Assembly (NCBI GenBank): GCA_032158295.1
Contig: CM063264.1
Coordinates: forward strand, 12,013,758-12,077,757
DNA length: 64,000 nucleotides
Source of the DNA: Pycnopodia helianthoides
Lineage: Eukaryota > Echinodermata > Asteroidea > Forcipulatida > Asteriidae
Direction of reading: 5' to 3'
Part shown: positions 41,084 to 53,320 of the stretch, in pieces
Numbering within the stretch: position 1 is the first letter of the stretch
How the letters are laid out: each line of letters opens with the position of its first letter
Notes under the pieces: model-generated
Seen by the model: the letters and a program-made list of their open reading frames with translations, nothing else
Database searches by the model: none
Told to the model about the DNA's origin: nothing
Made by a program: the position numbers and the translations under genes

Positions 41084-44000
41084 CTGTTTGACAAAAAATA
41101 AAAACATAATATTAAGTTTAGAATTATTATCTAAACAATTAAAAAACTAGAGGTAAAATAGCGATTAATTTGCATGAAGGTGACTAACAATGCCATGGAA
41201 GCTATGGCCATTTTCTCTAAATGCGACTATTTCCCCAGACAGACAAACAATATATTTGCATATATTTATTAGTTTCAAATATTTCACAAAACAACAGACG
41301 TAAAGTTTCACTAAACTAGTTGTGTCTTACACATATCCTTCCAATAGATTCATTTGTGTGTATCGGAAGTAACTGTTCTTGTTGTGAGTATAGTGTTCCG
41401 CTGAAACTTGTAGTTCTTCAGAAGATCCCATTAGTGTATTACGGAGTGAGTTTGTTTGTACACCTATTAGAAGCCATACAAATTGGTTTTCAGTTTGCCA
41501 GTTCGGGATTAACATTACCACTACTGTCAGTGCATAGAGAAAGGACTGCCTTTCTCTATGGTCAGTGTAACCATGGAGGTAGGAATACTCCGTGGTGTAA
41601 CTCAACGCCATAATAAGCATTCATTCTTACACAGTAAATGAAGATTCAATTTGAAGGATTCTGCGCTTTATGATTAGGATAATTTCATTATGAAAACTCA
41701 AGAGTAAAATTTTAATGAAAATCTTAGATGGGGCGCCCCCTTTCGTCACTTTCGAAAACATTTTTGTGTTGCTCAGACCGTCCTGTCTCTGTGCGTTAAT
41801 GAAGACGAAGGAATACAGTCACGTAAACAAAACGGACTCCCTCGTTGTTCCGATAATTGAGATTAATGATATTGATTTTTGCTCTATGGTTACACGGACA
41901 GTTTCTTGAGAAACGTCTTGAGGTATACATGAGTTACTGAGATGTACATTCTTGTCTTATACACTACGTGGAGTGTCTTTATCCTAATCTAATGGGACGG
42001 GAGGAGCCAGCGGCAAGAGAGTAATAACACGTCTTTCATTACAACAACATGGGTTAATGTCCTCTGTGTAGTATTCATGATTGTAGAATCTCATACTGGA
42101 ATGAACAATATCCAGTCTTGTGTACAGTCCCTGACTGTAAGCTGCTTCATGTACCCATCCAGTGATTGACGTTGTTTCTTCATTGTAAATTCAACGGTTG
42201 CAAACACAAATGAACAACAAACAACAAGAGAAAGTACTAGCCGATCGTGACACACACAGATACTCGGCAAATTGGCAAACAAGCTAAAGTTAAACAAGAA
42301 ACCTTAAAATATCTCATTATTTAATACCAACCTGATGTCCAGCTGTATCTAATATCTCCATGGTAACCGTTTCATCGTCAATTATGGTCTGATGTCGATA
42401 GGTAAATTCTGAAAGAATTAATATGTTGAAGAGGTGTATTGCTGTGAGCAGGAGACAAAAATAAAAAAACAACAACAACACAAAACAAACAAAAAAACAT
42501 TGCGTAGCTGCCAATCGGTAAAATTATGTTATCGATTATTCTCAGTGCTTTTATATAATTATTTCTCCCTTTGTTTTTCTACAACATGAACCAACGTTAA
42601 CAATCCTTGCTCCATTGTTAAAAGTAGGAGATACCCATTTGAACTAATCTGATTACCGTACAGCAGTCTTGGACGAAATTTATCAAAATTCCTCCGGGGA
42701 AACAAGTGTACACACGACAACACTTGAAGTCAGGGATTGACAAACATTTCGGACAATTTTTTTTTTGAGACGCTCAGTCAAAATAAATGTAATAAAAAAA
42801 ACCACTACATAATTAAACACACTGTCTGACATTGTAGCTCCTTCTTTTGAACTTGTTTAATTCCCCCAGTTGTCAATTTATTCATGGAAAGCAAAATGCA
42901 AATGGCGAAAAAGCAGCAAATACCATTGGCACAGTGGTTTGTTGACACATTGCTTCTATTAGTTGAACTATAATTAAGCAATATCAAGTATATTGTGTTA
43001 AGTTAGGGTGTCCCACGCTGTGGCTATCTCATATAGGTGTTATCTGTCTTCAAATCCACAATAATGTGTGATTATCAAGGATAGACTTAAGGATCGTAGT
43101 AAGTTAAAAATCATTGCTTCACTGTGATGTAACGCTCATATCTTGTGTAGATCATATCTACTGACATTATTTAGTCGTACACATTCTACAGTACTGAATA
43201 CTTACCTAATGTAGGATCGTATTCCCATATGAATCTCCGTGTAAGAAACCGAACCACGGTAGCTGAAGTAAAAAATAAAATAAGAACAAAAATAATGCAC
43301 AACTTGAAATAATTTTGTTTGAAGACCGAAGTTTGTCGAGTTGTGGAGAAGGTGTCGAGAAGGGGTTCTTTGATAAAATAATGGCATCAGGGAATCTCTG
43401 CTGTGTTGACTACCATCTCCTGAATCTCATTGTTACGTTGTCCAAATATCGTAATAACTGAGTAAGTTTGTACTAGTACTTAGTAGCAAAAACTCCACAT
43501 TGGATGAAACTTCCTAAGTGTGAGGAATTAGTCTGTGTAAATAGTGACATCCCGTCTTCAAACGCATTGCTCATTAATCCAATACAATTCCTGACGCAGC
43601 TGTAATTCTCATGGACATCATTATCTATTCAACATTGTACAATAACACTACATGTACCTCATCATCGTCAGATGGAAGGTCAGCTTAACAAGAACTGAAA
43701 CGAGGAGTTTCTTTATAATTACAAACTGATCATAAGCGGGTCAAGCAAAGCGTTCACAATGAAAATCAAACTTTCAACCATTTATGTCTTTAATGCACTG
43801 CTCGTGTTATTACCTTCTCAAAAATGTCCTCCCATATTACACCTATTTTACAAGTGTTGCACTAGTTATATACCAGAAAGATAGCAATTAGAAAAATTCA
43901 GTACAAGCTTAGTTTAATATCTCCCCTGCATATATTGATAGTTTGCTCCTCCCAAGCTCCGTTCTGACAATTCTAACCTCCTCATTGAGACTAAATCTAA

Positions 44001-46845
44001 TTATTCATGGGATGACCGATCTTTTTCTCATGTTGTACCGCGTCTATGGAATTAATTACAATGTCAAATCATCGGTTTCTTTAAACCAGTTTAAGAAAAA
44101 CATCAAAACTTATCTAATTAATGAAGTATTTGCATAACTGTTTTTTTTGGGGGTTTTCAACTGTATCCTTTTAATTTTAAAGTATTTGTAATCTTGTACT
44201 TGTTATGTATTATTGCCATGAGCACTTTTGTGGATTTGTTCGCTTGATATATATTTTTTTTTTTTTTTTTTTACAATAATAAAATTAAGATTTGCAGTGT
44301 ACTTTGCAACAAACATGAATTTCGCTCGAAACAATATATATTCTGTTATTTGTCAACATGATTTAGACTGGCAAAACATGAGGTATTTAAACCATTTTTT
44401 CCGTCCAAGTAATCGCCAAGTGAACATGTTTTCTAGCAAAGTTCCATTATAGATTAAGTGAAATTTGCAGTAAATGATCGAAACTAGACAATGTTGACAA
44501 TGACATTCTAAATTGAATCACTGTATTATTTTCGCCAAAATAATAGTTGGATCTCCATGCATCCAGACTGTTATGTTCCACACAACGGGTGGTATTTTCT
44601 TAACATTGTGTCATAATAACACGCAGTACATGCAATAAGAGCCGAAGTTTGATGTCCATAAAAACTGCATATAAGTCGCACATGCATGAATGTCTGAGGT
44701 AAATTGATATAATTTTTTAGATCAGTTCATAATACATCTTTCTATCCCAAAATATGCATTTGAAATATATCCATGTAATGTGATATACAGCTTGAATCTG
44801 CGCTGGTTCAGACACCACAAACAATGTTTACACAAAAAGCACAACATAGTAACACGCATACCCCATAGGTGTATACCTGCAAGTACGGAATGGACACATG
44901 CTGAGAGCTCGACCAGACATGGGAAATCTAACCTAACCGCGTCACACCGTGTCCATACTGTCAGACTCATTGGGCAAGCTGCACCTGCGATTTACTAACA
45001 CTTCTCACTAGACATAAAAAAGTGAATTTATTCAAAACCTATAGTCTGCCTACTTTTCTGCCACCCTGTAATAAACACTACGGTATAATATTCGTCACTA
45101 AGCCAGTTGGTGGATGCAAGGCTGCAATTTCCAAAAAAAATCGTGACTGATCACAACCGTATTTCAAAAATAAACTGTTTTCAAAGTGCAGAAATAAATG
45201 GAAACACTTTATCTGCCTTGCATTTTGCAAGACAGTCACTTAGGATGTCTCATGTTATATAGTTTTCTTCTACACTATTAAAACATGAAGTTCACATAAA
45301 AAAGGAGTTACAACAATATTATGTTTGAAACATTAAATTTGACAATGTGATTTTTATCTTGTTCATGTTGTTAAATCTAACTTTTAAGCAGTCACTGACT
45401 GCACTCTCTATAAAGTGTTGATTTCAACACTTGGTTGTATGAGTGTAGAAGAAAACAAATGTCATATAGATGAAAAGCCTAGATAAGATAATAAATTTGT
45501 TTTGGTAGGCGTAAAAGACCGACATTTTTAAACGCGATTCTTGTCAATCGGTTGTGTTCCTTCACCAGTCGTGAACTCATAATAAATAGGCTTCAAAAAC
45601 TTGTTCGAACATCCTGTTGGTCATGTCTACCCCCTTGTGGATGGTCAGGTCTGCTATGGTCTGGGTTCACCAATATGACCTCAATTTATTTGAACAAGAG
45701 AGTGATTGACCAGGGTTTGTGATCGGATTATGTGTTTAGCCATTCTAGCCCTGCATGATTTCAGTTCATCGTCCAATGTCTATTTGTGTAGAGGCATGTT
45801 GTATTTTGATAATCTGTGTTTACTTCCATCGCCAGATGTCAAAAGAATGTCGGCAATTATGAATTATTTAAGCAATTTGCCGACTACCACACAATTATGA
45901 GACTATCATTGGAATATAACTTGTAGAGTGTGCGCACTGTACTCTACTCTATTTTAAGAAAATACCAGTACAGCTTGTCTTTTACGAAATAGGCCTAGGT
46001 ACTAAAAACATACATCTTTTGAAATACGATGAACGGATGCGCAATATTTGTTTAGAGAACCATTCGTTCTAAATCCTGTCTAAAACATTTTTCCTTCTTC
46101 CTACGTTTAGAGTAAATTTATACATTCCTTCTTATGACAGTGAGTAATAATAATTTGATTAGCCAGTGGAAATGCATCCCCAGGTTGTGTTTACAGCGCT
46201 GCATTACATTCAACAGAACATTTGTAAGTTGAGAAGCTTGTACATTCTGCATGAATACATTCAAGAATTTGAGACTGGTGGGAAATGGCCTGTCGCTTGT
46301 TGTATTCCATTTCAATCGAGTTAAAATTCTAATCATTTCTGACTAACTCCTGGTGAGGGTAACTCAAGTTGCGGCGTTTTGTTGTTTGTAAAGACTCTAA
46401 TATCACAGCCTTAGGCGGACTAGTCATCTACAGAGGTTCACCAATCACACAATTCCACATCATTGCTACATAATCATCCGTAATAAGACAACAACATTTG
46501 CTATTGAAACAGCAGACAGTGTAGGCCCAGTGTAGCAAATTAGTTTGTATTTGAGAGCCTTTTTTTACAAGCGGTACATAATCATCAGGGTGTGACCATT
46601 ATTCGGTCAGGAATGTAACTCGCCAAAAGATTGACCGTAATTTGAATTAGGAATTCAGGAGTTGTGCTTCAAACATGTAGTGAAAACTACAATTACCAGA
46701 TCGGTTCCCGCGTGTTTGGCATAAAGTATTACCTCAATAAAAGTGAATTTCTTACTTGTAGCTTACCTGATTTACCGACTCCTGGTCTACCAAGAACAAC
46801 TATTCTTGTTTCAACAGTCTTAGCTTGTGGACCGGTACGACTCAT
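40661..46845 (-). CDS. RERG: RERG-type Ras-related small GTPase
   Basis: Four coding exons (46767-46845, 43206-43262, 42332-42408, 40661-41083) give about 211 residues, with phases agreeing at all junctions (1, 1, 0). Motifs: P-loop GRPGVGKS, switch I region [19 protein letters not shown]3 DTAG, RWGEGF after switch II, G4 NKCD in [20 protein letters not shown]5 SAC. The C-terminal [21 protein letters not shown] and KTFTKINN follow human RERG closely. There is no CAAX box, as in RERG, so it should be cytosolic. RERG binds and hydrolyses GTP and restrains growth in vertebrates. Two odd positions: Pro at the Ras-12 position (RERG has Ala) and an extra His between DTAG and the catalytic Gln (DTAGHQEDT). 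A 5' UTR intron is suggested by the CTTTCAG at about 46906-46912. Confidence 0.95.
42332..42408 (-). CDS. RERG: RERG-like coding exon 3
   Basis: [20 protein letters not shown] then DTAGHQ; acceptor TTCTTTCAG, donor GTTGGT. Human RERG has STYRHQATIDDEVVSMEIL then DTAGQ at the same junction. Confidence 0.94.
43206..43262 (-). CDS. RERG: RERG-like coding exon 2
   Basis: [19 protein letters not shown], switch I region; acceptor TTTTTTACTTCAG, donor GTAAGT. Human [23 protein letters not shown]. Confidence 0.94.
   Translation of the reverse strand, partial: LPWFGFLHGDSYGNTILH
43880..44230 (+). mobile_element. Decayed LINE 3' remnant (CR1/L2-like)
   Basis: Frame-shifted scraps [19 protein letters not shown] and [17 protein letters not shown], then [12 protein letters not shown], the usual order of a LINE C-terminus. 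Third such remnant in the window. Confidence 0.6.
46767..46845 (-). CDS. RERG: RERG-like coding exon 1
   Basis: Starts [20 protein letters not shown] and carries the P-loop GRPGVGKS; donor GTAAGC. The ATG is in AAACCATGAGT context and is the first ATG after the preceding acceptor except for an upstream ATG in the leader. Confidence 0.92.
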
Positions 46846-48542
46846 GGTTTGTAGTATAGGTCTCGGTCAAATGGTGATGATTATCTTGCAAGTAGTACGC
46901 TGAAAGGTAAACACAAATACTTAGTTTGAATACTCACTAAAGACTGTTGTCAAGTCAAATCTGAGAAGGAATCATCATAAATGTGTTCAGTGATGGTCTG
47001 TCCATTGTGGTTCAGTGCAAGTCAGACTATACGTTGATGGAGAAGAAACAAGGCGTCGACTGGTCATCATTACCTATTGATGATAAACCCCCCCTGTGGT
47101 GATGCTTCCAAACTGTTCAAGAAAAACACACTTCATTTATTCTATACCTATGTGCCTGCTCTAGTAAGCGTATGATTTCAGAGTTTGTAGGGGCCTAGAT
47201 GTAATACACCAGTTTCAGTCAATATGTCTGGTCACGGTACCCCGTTAAGCATACAAGAGAGCAGTTTCCACTCCACATTGCACCCGATGCCATATTTCAA
47301 CTACAATCACCTTGAGTTATGATGCATCGGTATGTAAGAGGCAGGTGACTTGAGTTTAACAGCTGGAGACAATTCACAATTTGATGAGATGAGTTTAGTT
47401 GGAGCAGCCGTGGCTAGATGGGTAGAATGATTGAGCTATCCCCCAACGAAGAAAGGCTAATTTCCTCTTTTCGGTAACACCACGAGACAATCGTTGCGTC
47501 CAGTAACCGTTGTTCACGCTATTTCATCTCACAGTGTCTGCCAACTTCCACTGTGAATTTTAACAATTCCAAGGAACTGATAAAAATTCCACGTCGCCAA
47601 CTTTTTGGAATGCCCGGCGACGATGCGACGGTTTTATTCTCTGTAATGTTGGATGTCTTTTCTTGTCCTGCGATGTACACTGTTCACTTTGAGAACGCCC
47701 CTACCTCGCCGAGGCTCTAGGTCTTCATCATCTGAATACAGTAATAGTCAATGCTCACGGGATACTTCACGCATTTAATAACTCTTGAAAATTCCACAAA
47801 CTACAGGGAGTAATGAAATAGATTGACGCGAGTGCATACACAACAACAAATTGTAAAACCGAGTCTTGGAAGTAGAGACTGACACTGTAGTGGGAGTCTT
47901 ACTAAATCAAAATTGTCTTTATGATTACTTGGAATTTAAAATAACATACAAAAGTCAAGTCAGACATAACAACTAAAGAATCCAGTTTTATTAGTATGTC
48001 AATGCACTCCAGATTGACATGTGGCTGACTTTACTTATTTGCTCAATACCATGAGTATTGCCATAGAGGAAGGCTTGGTAGGTAATACATGCTTGATGGA
48101 CTCATGACAGCACATATGCATAGTAGATTATACCATCAAAGATAACGAGATCATGGTCCCGTGATGTATTAGACGCATGCGCAATGAACGTGCTTCTCAC
48201 TTCGTCTATACTTTGTAGCGTGAGGGTTGTATGAGTTAAATAAAGATCTATAAGCCCGTCAACTATGTCTTCTTTTTATGTCCGTTATTTACCTTGTTAC
48301 TAATAATAACACTAATGAAACTAAATATAGACTTGGAAAAATGCCAGCCCGATCGACTTTTTATAATCATTTCAAAATAATCACTGTGTTGATAATTCTA
48401 TTTCCTACACTAAGCGCTGATTCTTGGTAGCAGAGAAATACATAAGGGTGTGATTAAAAAGTTCAATACAGCACATTATTTGAATTTCCCATAAAACCAT
48501 TTCGCCTCGGGTAATACAAAATGACCTTCGAGCATGTCATGT

Positions 48543-48935
48543 TTAAAGGGACATTACAGAATTGGCAAGAAAAAACTTGTACAACATACTTTTTGATCAC
48601 AGATTTATATAAAACTTACACGGTCTAATGATGATGATAGTAGAAAACATCCCTTGAAATATTTCTGTCTGAAATGCCATATTTGATGAGAAATGGATAG
48701 ACTAATTTTCCGATTGGAGTTTTCGCTCAGTGAGCGTTTTATTCATTTGTTGAATCTATATGATTTCATGCAAATGTGTAATCGGTTTTTCACTATTTTC
48801 TCGTGACCCAGATGGCCGATCGATCTCAAACTTTTCACAGGTTTGTCAGTTTATGTACATGGTGGATACATAAAGTGCTTACACTGTCAGCAACTTTTTT
48901 GTTAGCAAAAACCAATTCTGTAATGTTCCTTTAAA
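48543..48935. mobile_element. MITE, AACATTACAGAATTGG family, copy 2
   Basis: TTTAAAGGGACATTACAGAA...TTCTGTAATGTTCCTTTAAA; the interior is almost the same as 14346-14747 (CACGGTCTAATGATGATGAT, GATGGCCGATCGATCTCAAA). Confidence 0.88.
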
Positions 48936-49496
48936 TACTTCTTTAGTATCAGGGTTCCCGCCATATTTTTCTCTGCCTTCGGGCGTCTCATCTCAGTTGC
49001 AGTCTCATGCACTATTTACTATAAACGTATCTCGACCAATGCTTTATATCCAAAACGCTGCAGTTTAAAGTGCCTTTGTAAGTGTTTTCCACCTTCTCGC
49101 TGTTACTACAAATAACTGTGCAGGATTGCAACGGTTACCTCACAGTGTAGCATACGACGAGCGATCGGGTTTCCTATACTAGAAGAAGCTCTTATGTGCA
49201 TTAATGCTTTCGTTGCTCGTGGGGTCAGGTTGAAATTCACTTTACTCTTATTAAAACAATTGACTTTCAAGAGTTCGGTCTCGTTACGGCAGACAGATGT
49301 CAGATGCTCTTCAGTAATGGTTTATACAACATGTCAATCTCGTTCAAAGTTGGGGTAATCTCAACAAATTCAAGTTCTTGAAACCGTTATTTTGCTGACA
49401 ATATTACCTTCCCAAGTTGATAACACCTGGGCATAAAGTGTACGTGGTGATGTGTTTATACCAACGAACTAAAGTTAATGTACAGAATTATACTTG

Positions 49497-49860
49497 TATA
49501 GGCAGGGTATACTTTGGTAATTGTCAAAGACTAAATTCTCATTTGGTGTATCCCAACATATGCATAAAATAACAAACCTGTGAAAATTTAAGCTTAGTTG
49601 GTGATAGAAGTTGCAAGAAAATAATGAAAGAAACAAACACCCGTATTGCATGATTTGCGTGCTTTCAGATGCCTGAGAACTGAAGCCTTTCTCAGATCCA
49701 AATTTCGTTGTGAAAAACACCCCTTTCTCTAAATTACTTCAAAGGGATCGTTTCTAACAATGTTTTATAACATCAACAACTCTCCAGTGCTCTCTACTAA
49801 GTAAGTTTTTATGGTCATTATTTTTTGGAGTAATTACAAAAGGGATAACCTCCCTTTAAA
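49497..49860. mobile_element. MITE, TTGGTAATTGTCAAAGAC family, copy 2
   Basis: Begins ATAGGCAGGGTATACTTTGG, ends AAAAGGGATAACCTCCCTTT; interior CAACATATGCATAAAATAAC and CAAACCTGTGAAAATTTAAG. I recognise this as a frequent echinoderm repeat (from memory). Confidence 0.7.
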
Positions 49861-50851
49861 TAGTTCTTGCTTACCAAACGATGTCGACAATGCCCAGCGT
49901 TGTTGACACTCTCATTAGTTGTAAATGTGTCAAGAATGATCAGTCGGTCATGATGTGAGTGTCATAAATGATCAGTCGATCATGATGTGACCCATCTGCA
50001 TACTTTTCACGAATATTAGTCCTATGCCTGTAATTATGGAATCATTCTTAAAAATTCAAATTATTTTGTCCGAGACTTCAAAACTATAACCTTTGCCAAC
50101 AAATACCTGACACTACTGTGTGACAACCAAGTGACCTCAATTCTGATTTCATCTACATGACGTGCAGCTGCACTATGCTGAACGCGCATGGAACAGTATT
50201 TTTTTATTTTGTCAATTCGCATGGGCTATTTATTTGACTTACCTCAACAACAGCTTAAAGAAGCTTAAGCATTATTATCGACGCTTATTTACGATTGAAG
50301 GTGGAGTAAATTGTCGCAGCCGAATGTTTTCAACAGATTGGTAAATTGATGGTCGGAATAATTATTTAATGTAGGCCAATTAGAGAATTAACAGCGTTTT
50401 TCCATTTTGATATTGTAACACATCGACAGTTGGATTATGACTGACCAGAGTTAAGATGACTCCTGCTCAAGGCCGTTCGGTATACAGCTTGATTTGTAAG
50501 CTACAAAGCCATTCTGTGCTGAATAGGACTTAACTTTAATACTGAGCCTGTCTGTGAAGGCGTTAATCTACCTCTCTGCCTTCTAAATCAAACTGATACA
50601 TTTCAGATTGACTCCTCTTCAGTCTGTCTCTCTATAGCCGCCCCTTACTGTCCCACCATCTATTACTGGTGGTTAATGACCCATTGCGATGGTATTTAAC
50701 ATGGGAAGTACCTTCATCATCAAAGCGAGTGCATAAATCGATTGGGGTTTAGCAAACATGTCCCCGATGAAATTTCAAAAATGTAAACTTGCTAATCATT
50801 TTATAAGCATCACTGTTAATAGTTTTTTGTCGGTCCTTTGAAAACCCAATT

Positions 50852-51365
50852 ATTTGTTTGGTTTGGTTTGGTTTGGTTTTTTGCAGTTTGGTTTGGTTTG
50901 GTTTGGTTTTGCAGTTTGGTATTGTTTGTTTGTTTGGTTTATTGATTTGATATGGTTTGTTTTATTTGGTTTGATTTGGTTTTGTTTGGTTTGGTTTTTT
51001 ATTTTGGTATTGGTTTGGTTTGGTTTTTGGTTTGTTAGTTTGGTTTTGTTTTGTTAGTTTGGTTTATTGATTTGATATGGTTTTTGTTTTGGTTTGGTTT
51101 GGTTTTGGTTGGGTTAGTTTGTTTTATTTGGTTTGATTTGGTTTGATTTGTTTGGTGTTTATTTGGTTTGTTGATTTGGTGTGGTTTGGTTTGGTTTTCT
51201 TAGTTTGATATTGGTTTGGTAATTGCTATGTTGTTTGGTTTGGTTTGGCTGGTTTGGTTTGTTTTGGTTGTTTAGTTTAGGTTTAGTTTGTTAGTTTAGT
51301 TTGTTTGTTTGGTTGGTTGTCTGGTCTGGTTGGTTGGTTGGTTTGTTGGGTTTGTTGATTGGTGT
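50852..51365 (+). repeat. (TTTGG)n low-complexity tract
   Basis: About 510 bp of TTTGG and variants (TTTGGTTTGGTTTTGCAG, TTTGATATGG). Extreme strand asymmetry, almost no C or A. The ORF inside it (FGLVWFGF repeats) is a by-product. Confidence 0.93.
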
Positions 51366-52799
51366 GGTTTGGAGGTATAGCTTGTTACCAGAACTCTTTA
51401 AATCAAAACACATGTGATAGACATGATTAACAACACACCGCCTGTACAGTGGTTTGAATCTAACCTTTGTAAAATGCACCATTGGAATAAAGCTTTGTAT
51501 TCCAATCCCAGTCAGTTCTACAGGGCAAACAACTTACGCAGAATAAAACATGAATTTTATAGCCCCCTGCCGTAATAAAAGCTTGATTCAACCCGGATAC
51601 GAACATATAATTTTAACAGTTGGATTTAAGGTTATAAAAGTCAAAAGGAGTTGAAAATTTAAGCTGGAGACAGGGGAAAATGCATTGAAGTTTTTGTAAC
51701 TATTTAAGTTTATTCGACTAAACATACTACTTTCCCCCATCCTGTGTTTTGAGAGTCCCTTAAAGCTTCTCGATACGTCAACACTCTCTTTTGGGTTCTA
51801 ATTCTATGGATGTTTTTGTTAAGCTTTCTTTAAAGAACAAAGGGATGCAACCCTTATCTCTTTTTTTATTAGAAACACATACTCGACAATACATGATTGC
51901 ACACAGTATGTCACTTCATGAAAATTTAAGGTTGAAAGAATAATCTGTCTAATTTGCAGTGGATCACTTGTGCAGACTTGTTCGTTGCTCTCTACGATTG
52001 TTTCCATTTTTATTCACGCTTATTTAGTTGTAGATGGCAGCACAAGTTCTTCCTATGGTTTCTTAGAGGGGCAGATAAAGAAACTATTTTAGGGAATAAA
52101 CAGGTATCGAGTGGAAACATGTATATCTTTTCAGCCACAGTCTTATAAAAGTCTTTGGAGATTTTGACAAATATCTTAAAGGGGAAAATGAGTAATCTGT
52201 GCACACTTTGATTTCCACATAATTTATTATTTATTTTTTCTGCTTTGTAAGTTTGAACATACTTTGTTAAATTTGTTGAAGAGATTTACCGGGGCAAATT
52301 AAGCCATTTATGAGCTAAGGAAGTCGATAATTGAGTTGATGTAATTATTTTAGAGTTTCGTTACACTTCTCCTAGTAACGAATATGATAAAGAACACTTG
52401 ACATCCCGGTAACTATACTTACTAATAAACCCAAGCATGTTATCATCCAATATCAAACAACCTTTAGTCAATTGACGTTATCTTAGAGATAAAATGTATC
52501 ACTTCTAATTTACATTTGCTATGATATTGATCAAGTTTTGATTATTACACAATGTTTTGCTTGTGTTTGCATTGTGTAAAGCGCTGTGACGTGTTTGTTT
52601 TTTTTAGGTAGGAGCGCTATACATGTCAGTTAGTAGTATAGGCTAGCATATAGTATATAAAATAATCCATAATCGCTTCTAAGATCACGATGTAATGCTG
52701 TGCAGTAAGCCAAACAACGATTCGCTAAATGATGATACTCATGGCCTGTACCAACAATCCATAGTGCTACCTACTGGGTTTATGGCAGGAAAGCTCCCT

Positions 52800-53320
52800 G
52801 CATACCGGTGCCACTCCAATCCCTAACCACCCTGATTCCAAACCCCGAAGGCCCCCTACCCACCACCCAAACCCCGTCCCCACAACTCCGTTCCCCATTG
52901 CAGACCCCGTCCCCAAACAACTCCAGAACCCATATCCAACCAACCTCGTCCCCATGGTTTACTATATTTCATCGTACTGCTCGACACCCTGGGGACGAGG
53001 TTGATAATTCCACCACTTCACTAACAACCCCCACCCAAACCACTCAACCCCACCCACCAACCCAGTGAGAACACCCATAATTTACCCCACCACCTAAAAA
53101 CCCGCATCCATCGTACTGATCCGACAAACCCATCACTCTAACCACCACACTCAAAACCCATACCCACCACTCAAAACCCGACACCCATCACTCAAAACCA
53201 CCCATAAACCCCAACACTCAAAACCCCACCCACACCCATCACTCAAAACCCCATACCCAACACTCAAAACCCCACACACCCCATCACTCAAATAAACCCC
53301 AATACCACCAACCACCGCAA
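52800..53320. repeat. C/A-rich low-complexity tract
   Basis: About 520 bp with CCCCA-rich words; from 53150 a loose repeat of CCCATCACTCAAAACCC. Strongly strand-asymmetric (little G). ORFs on both strands here are artefacts. Confidence 0.85.

Larger units (their letters stand above)
41084..46766. other. Introns of the RERG-like gene
   Basis: Introns at 41084-42331, 42409-43205 and 43263-46766. The last contains a decayed LINE tail (43880-44230) and a poly-T run at 44252-44272. Otherwise only AT-rich sequence and short ORFs without splice support. Confidence 0.75.

Noticed and set aside
41320..41620. 97-codon ORFs on both strands
   Set aside because: Lie in a RERG intron, mirror each other, and have no domain or splice support.
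47400..47470. tRNA-like A-box (GTGGCTAGATGG)
   Set aside because: No matching B-box at the right distance; too weak for a tRNA or SINE call.
50854..51057. ORF rich in Phe-Gly-Leu-Val-Trp
   Set aside because: Translation of the TTTGG tract; not a membrane protein gene.
52767..53068. Overlapping Pro/Thr- and Gly-rich ORFs on both strands
   Set aside because: By-products of the C/A-rich low-complexity tract.
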